From an uncultured Lachnospiraceae bacterium (GTDB lineage: Bacteria; Bacillota_A; Clostridia; Lachnospirales; Lachnospiraceae): a stretch of DNA of 55,325 bases. Location of the stretch: contig CAJTOU010000023.1 of the NCBI GenBank assembly GCA_910577835.1, positions 1-55,325 on the forward strand. The letters are read 5' to 3'. The position numbers were made by a program, and so were the translations under genes. Within the stretch, counting starts at the first letter, position 1; every line of letters starts with the position of its first letter. The notes below the pieces were generated by a model. It was not told the DNA's origin, did no database searches, and saw only the letters and a list, made by a program, of their open reading frames with translations. Positions 34,736-42,511 of the stretch are shown here, piece by piece.

Positions 34736-34752
34736 GCGCGAAGAAAAAGTAA
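34696..34752 (+). CDS. Leader peptide MRKSRFWICALFFCAKKK overlapping the attenuator
   Basis: An 18-codon frame starts with the ATG at 34696, one base into the terminator stem, and its codons run through the whole hairpin and T-run, stopping at TAA (34750-34752). A ribosome slowed on the early codons would keep the terminator from forming. This is the arrangement of inducible resistance leaders. The ribosome binding site is weak (GAG at 34687). The arrangement is seen directly; the function is inferred. Confidence 0.6.
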   Translation: MRKSRFWICALFFCAKKK

Positions 34753-34825
34753 GGATAAAAGATTATCCGAGCGCACCCGCGAATGTGAGCGGAGCGCTTA
34801 TAGTTTGCAGATTTGGAGGTAAAAT

Positions 34826-36217
34826 ATGAAAACAGAAAACAAAATGGGAACAGTACCAGTCAATCCGCTAATCTGGAGTATGGGACTGCCAATGGTTCTG
34901 TCCATGATTCTACAAGCAGTCTACAATGTGGTTGATACGATATTCGTGATTAATTCCAATGCTGCAACGCAGGGAAATGCCGCGTTGACAGCAGCATTTC
35001 CGGTACAGATTCTGATTATTGCCATTGGTGTTGGTACAGGCGTTGGAATTAATGCGCTGCTGTCTGGAAAGCTAGGTGAAAAAGACACGAAAACCGCCAG
35101 TCGTGTAGCAGGAAATGGGATTTTTCTGGCTCTGATGATTTATATAGTCTTTTTCTTGTTCGGATTATTTTTGGCGGAACCGTATATGCAGTTGATGTCA
35201 GGTGATTCGGTTGTGGTCAGCATGGGTACAGAGTATCTTCGTATCTGTTGCTGCTTTTCCATAGGAGCAGTAGGATTTACGGTATACGAGCGCTTTTTAC
35301 AGGCAACCGGAAAAACCGTGCATTCTATGGCTGCGCAGATTGCAGGTGCAGTGTGCAATATTGTACTGGATTATGTTTTTGTTATGATATTTGACTGGGG
35401 AGCTGCCGGTGCAGCATGGGCGACAGTTATCGGACAGATTCTGTCCCTGTGGGTTGCGATGACCCTGCATTATTGTTTAAATAAGGAAATTGATGGAAGT
35501 TTCCATTTTATAAAACCGTCCGGAGCAATTATCAGAACAATTTATAAGATTGGCGTTCCTGCTGCGATTATGCAGGCGCTGCTTGCGGTGATGATGTTTG
35601 TCGTATTGCAGATTTTTAAGGTGATTGATAATGGAACTACCATGATTCTGATGATTAATACCTACGGCATTTACTATAAAATCATGCAGACAGCTCTTTT
35701 TGCCGGATTCGGACTGAGCAATACACTGATTACAATTGTATCATTTAATTATGGAAAGCAGGATAAGCAGAGACTGAAGCAGGTGATTCGATTTGGAATT
35801 GTAAACTCGATTATTGTGGCAGCAGTGATTATGCTTCTGTTTCAGGTGTTTGCTGCTCCTATATCTGACCTGTTTGGTTTATCACTTCCTGAACAGTCTG
35901 CTGATGGAATCCGTAAAGAAGACATTTTATCTACCTGTGAAACAGCGATGCATATCGCAACTCTTGGCTATATTTTTATGAGTATCAGTGTTTCTGTTCA
36001 GGGTATCCTGCAGGGATTTTGCAATATCTATAAACCGATTATAATTTCATTGCTAAGACTGATTGTATTTGTTGTTCCTTTTGCCGTTTTGTTCTGCATG
36101 AGTAAATATGTGACAACTGTATTCTGGCTGACATTTGTGATTGCAGAAGTGTTAACTGCAGGCGTAGCACTTATCTTTTTAAAAGATTCAACGCAAAAAG
36201 CATTTGTAACTTTGTAA
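34826..36217 (+). CDS. MATE family multidrug efflux transporter
   Basis: 463 residues with about twelve hydrophobic helices in two related halves. MGLPMVLSMILQAVYNVVDTIFV and the VGTGVGINALLSGKLGEKD loop are typical of MATE (NorM/MepA-like) exporters, as is AAWATVIGQILSLWVA and QGILQGFCNIYKPI near the end. It exports cationic drugs by Na+ or H+ antiport. GGAGG precedes the ATG. The attenuator upstream implies induction by a translation-affecting compound, and a TetR gene follows. Confidence 0.94.
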   Translation: MKTENKMGTVPVNPLIWSMGLPMVLSMILQAVYNVVDTIFVINSNAATQGNAALTAAFPVQILIIAIGVGTGVGINALLSGKLGEKDTKTASRVAGNGIFLALMIYIVFFLFGLFLAEPYMQLMSGDSVVVSMGTEYLRICCCFSIGAVGFTVYERFLQATGKTVHSMAAQIAGAVCNIVLDYVFVMIFDWGAAGAAWATVIGQILSLWVAMTLHYCLNKEIDGSFHFIKPSGAIIRTIYKIGVPAAIMQALLAVMMFVVLQIFKVIDNGTTMILMINTYGIYYKIMQTALFAGFGLSNTLITIVSFNYGKQDKQRLKQVIRFGIVNSIIVAAVIMLLFQVFAAPISDLFGLSLPEQSADGIRKEDILSTCETAMHIATLGYIFMSISVSVQGILQGFCNIYKPIIISLLRLIVFVVPFAVLFCMSKYVTTVFWLTFVIAEVLTAGVALIFLKDSTQKAFVTL

Positions 36218-36239
36218 AAAATATTTTTTGAAATCCTTC

Positions 36240-36298
36240 TTGACAAATAAAAAAGAGAATGTTATATTAAAAACAGTGTTATGAAACACTGTTTTTAA
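36240..36298 (+). promoter_or_regulatory. TetR gene promoter with 32-bp operator
   Basis: TTGACA (36240-36245) and TATATT (36263-36268) have a 17-bp spacer. Overlapping the -10 and the start point is a perfect inverted repeat with 14-bp arms, TTAAAAACAGTGTT (36267-36280) and AACACTGTTTTTAA (36285-36298), separated by 4 bp. It ends 20 bp before the TetR start codon, so autorepression is very likely. Confidence 0.85.
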
Positions 36299-36318
36299 TT
36301 CCTGTGGGAGGTGAATTT

Positions 36319-36936
36319 ATGGCAAAACAGATTGAAGGCGTATATGAACGAATTCTGGAATGTGCAAAACAGGAGTTTCTGGAAAAGGGATATCTGGATG
36401 CTTCTCTGCGTACAATCGCTACAAAAGCAGGAACCAGTACCAACTCCATATATGTCCGGTTTCAGGATAAGGAAGGGTTATTTGAAGCGCTTGTTGGTGA
36501 ACAGTATGCGTATTTTATGAATTGTTTTCGTAAAGCACAGGCTGATTTTGCCGGATTGCCGCCAGAATCACAACCAGAACATCTGAGCAGTATTTCAGGG
36601 TGGTGTATGATGGAAATGCTGTTGTATGCCTATAAACATTTAGATGAATTTCAATTGATTCTTACCTGCTCCAAGGGAACCCGTTTTTCAGGAATGATTG
36701 ATGAGATGGTGGAAATTGAAGTCAAAGGCACTCATGATTATCTCGCTGTATTAAAGAATCTGGGAAGACCGGCTCCGCCAATTGACCCGAAGCTGGAGCA
36801 TATCCTGATTACTGGTATGTTCAATGCCTATTTTGAGCTGATTATCCATGAAATGCCACTTGAACAGGCAAAAGCTTATCTGGAAGAACTGCGGGCATTT
36901 TATACGGCAGGCTGGATGAAAATTATGGGTCAGTAA
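36319..36936 (+). CDS. TetR/AcrR-family transcriptional regulator
   Basis: 205 residues from the ATG at 36319 with GGGAGG just upstream; a GTG at 36304 overlaps that site. The N-terminal helix-turn-helix is standard: ERILECAKQEFLEKGYLDASLRTIATKAGTSTNSIYVRFQDKEGLFEALV. The C-terminal helical ligand domain is unassigned. It lies between the MATE gene and the ABC exporter pair, in the same orientation; its operator is in its own promoter and I see no second copy of that palindrome in the window. Confidence 0.92.
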   Translation: MAKQIEGVYERILECAKQEFLEKGYLDASLRTIATKAGTSTNSIYVRFQDKEGLFEALVGEQYAYFMNCFRKAQADFAGLPPESQPEHLSSISGWCMMEMLLYAYKHLDEFQLILTCSKGTRFSGMIDEMVEIEVKGTHDYLAVLKNLGRPAPPIDPKLEHILITGMFNAYFELIIHEMPLEQAKAYLEELRAFYTAGWMKIMGQ

Positions 36937-37005
36937 AGAACAGTTACTACCAGAACGTGCGGCTGCAAACAATAAGAAACGATGAAGATTTGAGGATTGT
37001 ATAAC

Positions 37006-37042
37006 AATAGAATCTGCATGGAGAGTAGATTCTATTATTTTT
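37006..37042 (+). terminator. Intrinsic terminator after the TetR gene
   Basis: AATAGAATCT (37006-37015) pairs perfectly with AGATTCTATT (37027-37036), followed by ATTTTTAG. Confidence 0.75.
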
Positions 37043-37050
37043 AGATATTA

Positions 37051-37066
37051 GTTAGTTATTACTAAT
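37051..37066. promoter_or_regulatory. Iron-box-like palindrome, copy 1
   Basis: GTTAG-TTATTA-CTAAT, about 195 bp before the first ABC exporter gene. The same GTTAG-N6-CTAAY pattern occurs at 40886 and 42411. The promoter it would control is not clear; a TATAAA lies at 37087. Confidence 0.55.
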
Positions 37067-37153
37067 TAAAAGTAAATAAAACTAACTATAAAAAGAACAG
37101 AAAATAAATAAAAAATATAAGGGGTTCTATATCAAATCAGGATATCCGAAGCC

Positions 37154-37201
37154 GACTGCAGCGGTTTCTATATCATATAGAAAGGGATATGTATTGCAGT
37201 C
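37154..37201 (+). ncRNA. Structured leader candidate of the ABC exporter operon
   Basis: Nested inverted repeats in the 5' leader: GACTGCA (37154-37160) with TGCAGTC (37195-37201), enclosing TTTCTATAT (37165-37173) with ATATAGAAA (37175-37183). An alternative pairing, AGGGA (about 37183-37187) with TCCCT (37200-37204), would compete with the outer stem. It does not match any riboswitch consensus I know. Confidence 0.4.
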
Positions 37202-37260
37202 CCTGAATGTGCAGACAAATAATGTCAGCCATTTAAATCTTATTAGAAGGAGGATTCAAA

Positions 37261-39036
37261 GTGAAAAGAAACAAAAATCTTTCAGAGCTTATGAGTTATG
37301 CAGGAAGGCATAAATACCTTACCTATTTATCGCTCATTTTATCGGTTATCAGCGCATTTTTTGCGTTATTGCCATTCGTTTTTATTTTTTTTATCATCAG
37401 AGAAGTGATAGAAAATGCTCCCGATTATTCAGAAGCAGTGAATGTTGTTCATAATGGATGGATGGCGGTGCTGTCAGCACTGATTTCCATAGCTATTTAC
37501 ATAGGTGCGCTGATGTGTTCCCATTTGTCAGCATTCCGCATTGCAGGAAATCTGCGTAAGACACTGATGGCGCATATCACAAAGCTGCCTCTTGGATTTA
37601 TTGGAGAAATGGGAAGTGGTAAAATCCGCCGGATTGTCAATGAAAGCAGTGCGGCAACCGAAACTTATCTTGCCCACCAGTTGCCGGATATGGCAGGCGC
37701 AATCGCTACACCGCTTGGCATGATTGTCATGCTGTTCCTGTTTGACTGGCGGTTTGGGTTAATCTGCCTTGTACCGGTTATTCTTGGCTTTGCAGCCATG
37801 TTTCAAATGGCGGGGCCCAAAATGGCGGATGATATGAAAAATTATCAAAATGCATTGGCGGACATGAATAACGAGGCTGTTGAATATGTGCGCGGAGTTC
37901 CTGTGGTGAAAACTTTTGGTCAGACGGTGCATACCTTCAAACGTTTTAAAGGTTCCATAGACAGTTATTATAAATTTTGTATCGCTTATTGCAAAAAATG
38001 CCGTATGCCAATGCTGATTTACACTGTTTGCATTAACAGTGCTTTTGCATTTCTGATTACACTGGCACTGATTTTAACAGGCGGTGGAGCTGTCACACAA
38101 TCCATTCTGCTCAGCCTTATTTTCTATGTGATATTTACACCTGTGATTGCAACCTCCATGTCAAAAGTTTTATTTATGAGCGAAAATGGAATGATTGTAA
38201 ATGATGCGTTGAACCGTATTCATTCCATTTTGGATATGCAGCCTTTACCGGACGCACAGAATGCAAAGCATCCAAAGAATCATTCAGTAGAATTTAAAAA
38301 TGTTTCCTTCCGTTACAGCAAAGCGCAGACAGATGCCATTCACAATATTTCATTTCAGGTACAACCCGGAGAAACGGTTGCTTTTGTCGGCCCTTCTGGT
38401 GGTGGAAAAACGACTGCGGCAGAATTGATTTCCCGCTTCTTTGATGTGAGCAGCGGTGAAATCAAAATTGGCGGTGTAAATGTAAAGAATATCAAAAAAT
38501 CGGAGCTGATGAAAACGGTTTCTTATGTTTTTCAGGACAGCAGGCTTTTAAAAACCTCTGTTTTTGAAAATGTAAGGCTGGCAAAACCAGACGCTTCCCG
38601 TCAGGAAGTAGAAAACGCCCTTCATAGGGCGCAGTGTGACGATATTCTTGCAAAGCTGCCGGATGGAATGGATACCATAATCGGAACTGGAGGTGTATAT
38701 TTATCCGGCGGTGAGCAGCAAAGAATTGCCATCGCCCGCGTAATGCTGAAAAATGCGCCGATTATTATTTTGGATGAGGCAACTGCTTTTGCCGATCCGG
38801 AAAATGAGTCCCTTGTGCAGCGGGCTTTCGAAGATTTGTCTAAGAATAAAACAGTTATTATGATTGCACACCGTTTATCAACGGTAAGAAATGCAGACAG
38901 AATTTATGTATTAAAAGATGGCAGAGTAGCAGAATATGGTACACATAAAGTACTTGCAGAAAAGAAGGGCCTGTATGAAAAGATGTGGAAAGATTATCAG
39001 ACTTCTGTCAGATGGAAAGTAGGAGGTGCGGGATGA
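37261..39036 (+). CDS. ABC transporter, permease-ATPase fusion (YbtP/IrtA-like)
   Basis: 591 residues with a GTG start after AAGGAGG. An exporter-fold membrane domain (about 1-320) is followed by an ATPase: Walker A GPSGGGKTT, signature LSGGEQQRIAIARV, Walker B IIILDEATAFADPENE, switch His in IAHRLSTV. ATAFADPE is a form I associate with the YbtPQ/IrtAB group, exporter-like transporters that import iron-siderophore complexes. Its stop overlaps the start of the next half-transporter, so they form a heterodimer. The iron-box palindrome and the structured leader lie upstream. Confidence 0.85.
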   Translation: MKRNKNLSELMSYAGRHKYLTYLSLILSVISAFFALLPFVFIFFIIREVIENAPDYSEAVNVVHNGWMAVLSALISIAIYIGALMCSHLSAFRIAGNLRKTLMAHITKLPLGFIGEMGSGKIRRIVNESSAATETYLAHQLPDMAGAIATPLGMIVMLFLFDWRFGLICLVPVILGFAAMFQMAGPKMADDMKNYQNALADMNNEAVEYVRGVPVVKTFGQTVHTFKRFKGSIDSYYKFCIAYCKKCRMPMLIYTVCINSAFAFLITLALILTGGGAVTQSILLSLIFYVIFTPVIATSMSKVLFMSENGMIVNDALNRIHSILDMQPLPDAQNAKHPKNHSVEFKNVSFRYSKAQTDAIHNISFQVQPGETVAFVGPSGGGKTTAAELISRFFDVSSGEIKIGGVNVKNIKKSELMKTVSYVFQDSRLLKTSVFENVRLAKPDASRQEVENALHRAQCDDILAKLPDGMDTIIGTGGVYLSGGEQQRIAIARVMLKNAPIIILDEATAFADPENESLVQRAFEDLSKNKTVIMIAHRLSTVRNADRIYVLKDGRVAEYGTHKVLAEKKGLYEKMWKDYQTSVRWKVGGAG

Positions 39037-40766
39037 TAAACAAAATTATGAAACGGTTTGCGCTTTCAAAAGAGGGTGCCAAAGGACTTGTAAAGGCAAT
39101 TGCCGCGTGTACCTTTGCTGATATTGTACTGATGTTTCCGGTAGGACTTCTATACTATCTGGTAAATGATTTTCTGAATGGCGCAGTACCTGAAAGTCAC
39201 TATCTGTTATATGGAATCGGAATGGTCGGTGCGCTTCTTCTGATTTTCCTCTCAGAATTTTGGAAATACAATGCCACTTATTTTTCTACCTATAAAGAAT
39301 CTGGAGCCTGCAGAATCCGCCTTGCCGAAAAGCTGCGCAGGCTGCCGCTTTCCTTTTTCGGAAAGAAGGACCTTGCAGACTTGACCAATACCATTATGGG
39401 GGATGTATCTACAACAGAGCAGATGTTCTCTCATTATGTGCCACAGTTTTATGCCTCTATTATTTCTACCTGTTTTGTTGCAGTCAGCCTGTTTTTTTAT
39501 GATTGGCGTCTCTCTCTTGCCGCTTTGTGGGTTTTACCGGTTGCACTGCTGATTGTTGGATTTTCCAAGAAAGCGCAGAATTATTTCAGCCGTAAGCAGA
39601 ATATGGCACAGATAGCCGTTTTAGATGGTGTGCAGGAGTGTCTGGAGACAGTGCGCGATTTAAAAAGCAATAACGCAGAACAGGAATACCTGAATGACTT
39701 GTATCAGAAGATTGACCTGCTGGAAGGACGACATATCAGGAGCGAACTTGGCACTGCATTGTTTGTTGTACCGGCACAGATGATACTGAAGCTTGGCATC
39801 GCTTCCGTAGCGCTTGTAGGCAGTATGCTGCTGATTGATGGCACGCTCAATCTGATTACATTCTTTCTGTTTCTGTTGGTTGTTTCGAGAATTTATGAAC
39901 CAATGGCTTTTTCTTTGCAGAATCTGGCGGCAATGAATTCTTTGCAGATTAACATTGACCGGATGAATGAAATTGAAAACTGCAAAGAACAGGAGGGTAA
40001 AAGAAGTTTTTGTCCAAATGGATATGATATCGTTTTTGAACAGGCAGGCTTTGCTTATAACAAAAACGAAACAGTACTTGAAAATGTATCTTTTACGGCA
40101 AAACAGGGTGAAGTGACAGCCTTAATTGGTCCGTCCGGAGGCGGGAAATCCACGGCTGCAAAACTGGCTGCAAGATTTTGGGATACAGATAAAGGTCGAA
40201 TTACCATTGGCGGCATAGATGTAACTTCCGTTGACCCGGAACAGTTATTAACAGCGTTTTCTATTGTATTTCAAGATGTCACGCTTTTTCATAACACAGT
40301 GATGGAAAATATCCGTATTGGCAGAAAGGACGCCACGGACGAAGAAGTAATGGCAGCAGCAAGGCTGGCAAACTGTGAGGAATTTATAGAAAAACTTCCG
40401 GATAAATGGAACAGCAGTATTGGAGAGAACGGTAGTGCGCTTTCCGGAGGCGAACGGCAGCGTATTTCCATAGCCCGTGCATTTTTGAAGAATGCTCCTG
40501 TTATTCTGCTTGATGAGGCGACCGCTTCTCTTGACGTGGAAAATGAGACAGCCATTCAGTCGGCACTTTCCCGCCTCATTAAGGATAAGACTGTTCTTTT
40601 AATTGCACACCGCATGCGTACTGTTGCAGGCGCGGATAAAGTTGTTGTCCTTTCTAATGGTACTGTGGCGGAACAGGGAGAGCCTGAAGAACTGCTTCAT
40701 CAAAATGGAATTTATGCACATATGGTAAAACTTCAGACTGAAAGCCAGGACTGGGCAATCGGATAA
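39033..40766 (+). CDS. ABC transporter, permease-ATPase fusion (YbtQ/IrtB-like)
   Basis: 577 residues from the ATG at 39033, which overlaps the previous stop (ATGA) and follows AGGAGG. A membrane domain (about 1-310) is followed by an ATPase with GPSGGGKST, LSGGERQRISIARAF, VILLDEATASLDVENE and IAHRMRTV. Both half-transporters have intact catalytic motifs, so both ATP sites should work. With its partner it probably moves a siderophore or tetrapyrrole; a drug exporter is the alternative. Confidence 0.85.
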   Translation: MINKIMKRFALSKEGAKGLVKAIAACTFADIVLMFPVGLLYYLVNDFLNGAVPESHYLLYGIGMVGALLLIFLSEFWKYNATYFSTYKESGACRIRLAEKLRRLPLSFFGKKDLADLTNTIMGDVSTTEQMFSHYVPQFYASIISTCFVAVSLFFYDWRLSLAALWVLPVALLIVGFSKKAQNYFSRKQNMAQIAVLDGVQECLETVRDLKSNNAEQEYLNDLYQKIDLLEGRHIRSELGTALFVVPAQMILKLGIASVALVGSMLLIDGTLNLITFFLFLLVVSRIYEPMAFSLQNLAAMNSLQINIDRMNEIENCKEQEGKRSFCPNGYDIVFEQAGFAYNKNETVLENVSFTAKQGEVTALIGPSGGGKSTAAKLAARFWDTDKGRITIGGIDVTSVDPEQLLTAFSIVFQDVTLFHNTVMENIRIGRKDATDEEVMAAARLANCEEFIEKLPDKWNSSIGENGSALSGGERQRISIARAFLKNAPVILLDEATASLDVENETAIQSALSRLIKDKTVLLIAHRMRTVAGADKVVVLSNGTVAEQGEPEELLHQNGIYAHMVKLQTESQDWAIG

Positions 40767-40848
40767 AATAAGAAATATTTGACAGAGTCGGTGAAAATAA
40801 CTGGCTCTGTATGGCAGTAATTATTTGGCAAATTTTTCTCCTTGTATC

Positions 40849-40901
40849 TTGCAGAATAAAATTTTTTGTGCTATACTCATAAAAAGTTAGCCTAGACTAA
40901 C
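40849..40901 (+). promoter_or_regulatory. Promoter with iron-box-like palindrome, copy 2
   Basis: TTGCAG (40849-40854) and TATACT (40872-40877) have a 17-bp spacer. GTTAG-CCTAGA-CTAAC (40886-40901) follows 8 bp after the -10 box, covering the transcription start. This is the clearest of the three copies as a repressor site. Confidence 0.75.
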
Positions 40902-40977
40902 CGAAAAAGTATTCAATGAAATGTTGAAGCTGACTTATGCCAGAGCAAAAAAATTTATAATAAGGATGGGAAAAATA

Positions 40978-41250
40978 ATGGTAAAAATCACACTGAAAAT
41001 TGACGGTATGATGTGCGGGATGTGTGAATCCCATATAAATGACAGCTTGCGAAAATCTTTTATGGTAAAGAAGGTCACATCTTCCCACAGTAAAGGCAGA
41101 ACGGAAATTATTGCAGAATCGCCCATAGACGAAGAGCAATTGAAAAGGGTTATCAGCGAAACGGGATATACGTTTGTTCATGCGCAGACAGAACCATATG
41201 AGAAAAAAGGGTTTCATCTGTTTGGAAAGCGGGGGAACAAAAATGTCTGA
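40978..41250 (+). CDS. Heavy-metal-associated (HMA) domain protein
   Basis: 90 residues from the ATG at 40978. The N-terminal domain MVKITLKIDGMMCGMCESHINDSL carries the GMxCxxC metal-binding motif of HMA proteins (CopZ-like), with the ferredoxin-like fold continuing to SETGYTF. A basic tail EKKGFHLFGKRGNKNV follows. It could bring Cu(I) or another soft metal; in this context it may pass metal or heme. It is the first gene before the DtxR-like regulator and shares its promoter. Confidence 0.85.
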   Translation: MVKITLKIDGMMCGMCESHINDSLRKSFMVKKVTSSHSKGRTEIIAESPIDEEQLKRVISETGYTFVHAQTEPYEKKGFHLFGKRGNKNV

Positions 41251-41311
41251 TGTGGTTATCAGAGTAAAAAACAGAGGTCTTAAAGGATACAAAGTAAATG
41301 CAGAATTATGA
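41243..41311 (+). CDS. Possible 22-codon small ORF
   Basis: ATG at 41243 overlaps the end of the HMA gene and encodes MSDVVIRVKNRGLKGYKVNA plus two residues. GGGGGAAC lies 10 bp upstream. It resembles no family I know; it may be a coupling peptide or chance. Confidence 0.25.
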   Translation: MSDVVIRVKNRGLKGYKVNAEL

Positions 41312-41332
41312 AGAACAGGAGATTACAGAACA

Positions 41333-42166
41333 ATGCCGGATACATCAGAAATTTTAAGACTGCGGGTATTACTCTGCTTTTTAAGTGAAGATGAAACAGA
41401 CTGCACAGTTATGGAAATTGCCCGCACACTAAGAGAAGAACATTATTCCATCAGCCGTGCCATTACTGCTTTGGAAAAGGAAGGACTTATCAGCAAGGAA
41501 CGGCCTCGGAAGCCTCGCCTTACCGAAAAAGGACGACAGCAGGCGCAAAGGTACGCCGAGCGGATTAACATTACCACAAGTCATCTGCTGTATGAGGGTG
41601 TCAACATGGAGAGTGCGGCAAATGACGCTTATTATTGGGCACTCTATAATACAGATGATACAATGGACGTAATTCGAAGTGCAGAAGAAAAATACCGTGT
41701 CAAATATGAATTGCGGGATAAAAAGCAGTTCAGTGGTGCAGTACTCTGCAAAATGCTGAAGGACGGAGAGTATCAGTTTCCCTTTATTATCTATCGGGAA
41801 AATGCAAAAAATGGCAATAATATTTCCATGGCAAACGAAGGTTTTGAACATCCCTGTGTGTTAAGCATAAAAGACGGCACAGGACTCCTGAGGATTAAAG
41901 CAGTGGATATCTTTGCCAATTCAGCCGTTACCGGAAAACGGATGCGCGGGCATGTGGAAAGTTTGAAGTATTTTGACAGCGGCAAATATATAAATGCGGA
42001 CAGAAGCGGCTATGTGCTTTCAATTCCCGCATCCGCCCTTGCTTTTAAAAATATTGGAGAAGGTATCGGACAGATTCTGCATGGTCAGGTATGCATGAAG
42101 ATACGCTGCAGTGTAGGGATTGTACATATGCCGGAATCAACGGCAATTTTTACAATGCTGATATAG
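41333..42166 (+). CDS. DtxR-like metal-dependent regulator with C-terminal extension
   Basis: 277 residues. A MarR/DtxR-type winged helix (about 5-75; TVMEIARTLREEHYSISRAITALEKEGLISKERPRKPRLTEKGRQQ) is followed by a segment in the place of the DtxR dimerisation domain (ERINITTSHLLYEGVNMESAANDAYYWALYNTDDTMDVI). The usual metal-ligand pattern (His-x3-Glu, then Glu-His) is not apparent there. The last 150 residues are an unfamiliar domain. It is encoded with an HMA protein behind an iron-box-like palindrome, so autoregulation is likely. A MarR-type regulator is the alternative reading. Confidence 0.68.
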   Translation: MPDTSEILRLRVLLCFLSEDETDCTVMEIARTLREEHYSISRAITALEKEGLISKERPRKPRLTEKGRQQAQRYAERINITTSHLLYEGVNMESAANDAYYWALYNTDDTMDVIRSAEEKYRVKYELRDKKQFSGAVLCKMLKDGEYQFPFIIYRENAKNGNNISMANEGFEHPCVLSIKDGTGLLRIKAVDIFANSAVTGKRMRGHVESLKYFDSGKYINADRSGYVLSIPASALAFKNIGEGIGQILHGQVCMKIRCSVGIVHMPESTAIFTMLI

Positions 42167-42209
42167 TAGTTATCTTTGTAAGAAAATAAAATTATACAAA
42201 TTTAAATAT

Positions 42210-42229
42210 TTTGTGCATATCTGCACAAA
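42210..42229. repeat. GTGCA-N4-TGCAC palindrome, copy 1
   Basis: TTTGTGCA (42210-42217), TATC, TGCACAAA (42222-42229). The same core recurs in the larger hairpin at 42292. Confidence 0.55.
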
Positions 42230-42291
42230 TATGAAAAAGCCTGCGGCTGTTGGTTTTTTCTGGAATATCAGGTGCATTAAGAATCTTCAAG

Positions 42292-42329
42292 CACCACTGT
42301 TTCGTGCAAATATGCACGAAACAGTGGTG
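42292..42329. repeat. Perfect 17-bp hairpin with GTGCA-N4-TGCAC core, copy 2
   Basis: CACCACTGTTTCGTGCA (42292-42308), a 4-nt loop AATA, then the exact complement TGCACGAAACAGTGGTG (42313-42329). There is no T-run after it, so it is not an ordinary terminator. It shares the GTGCA-N4-TGCAC core with the palindrome 80 bp upstream. Confidence 0.7.
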
Positions 42330-42374
42330 TATCATAATAAAAAATATATGATATAATAATTATATCTAATAAAT

Positions 42375-42408
42375 GACTGCCCGCTCAAAGGGCTTTTTTA
42401 TGGCAGTC
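42375..42408 (+). terminator. Terminator-like alternative hairpins before the heme operon
   Basis: GCCC (42379-42382) pairs with GGGC (42390-42393) and is followed by six T. An outer alternative, GACTGCC (42375-42381) with GGCAGTC (42402-42408), uses the same bases. It ends the regulator transcript or acts as an attenuator. Confidence 0.5.
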
Positions 42409-42410
42409 AG

Positions 42411-42426
42411 GTTAGTTGTTGCTAAC
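42411..42426. promoter_or_regulatory. Iron-box-like palindrome, copy 3
   Basis: GTTAG-TTGTTG-CTAAC with flanking G and C that also pair (18 bp in all), about 85 bp before the first gene of the heme operon. Downstream a hairpin ATATGCC (42456-42462)/GGCATAT (42475-42481) lies in the leader. Confidence 0.7.
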
Positions 42427-42511
42427 CAGTTCATAACAAATATCTATCAAAGTATATATGCCGACTGATACAGTGGCATATCGCAGCCGAAAAGGCAGAA
42501 AGGAAAAAATT

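Noticed and set aside
42240..42270. Terminator at the AGCC/GGCT hairpin after the DtxR-like gene
   Set aside because: The stem is only 4 bp with a 3-nt loop; the GCCC/GGGC hairpin with six T at 42379 is a better candidate.
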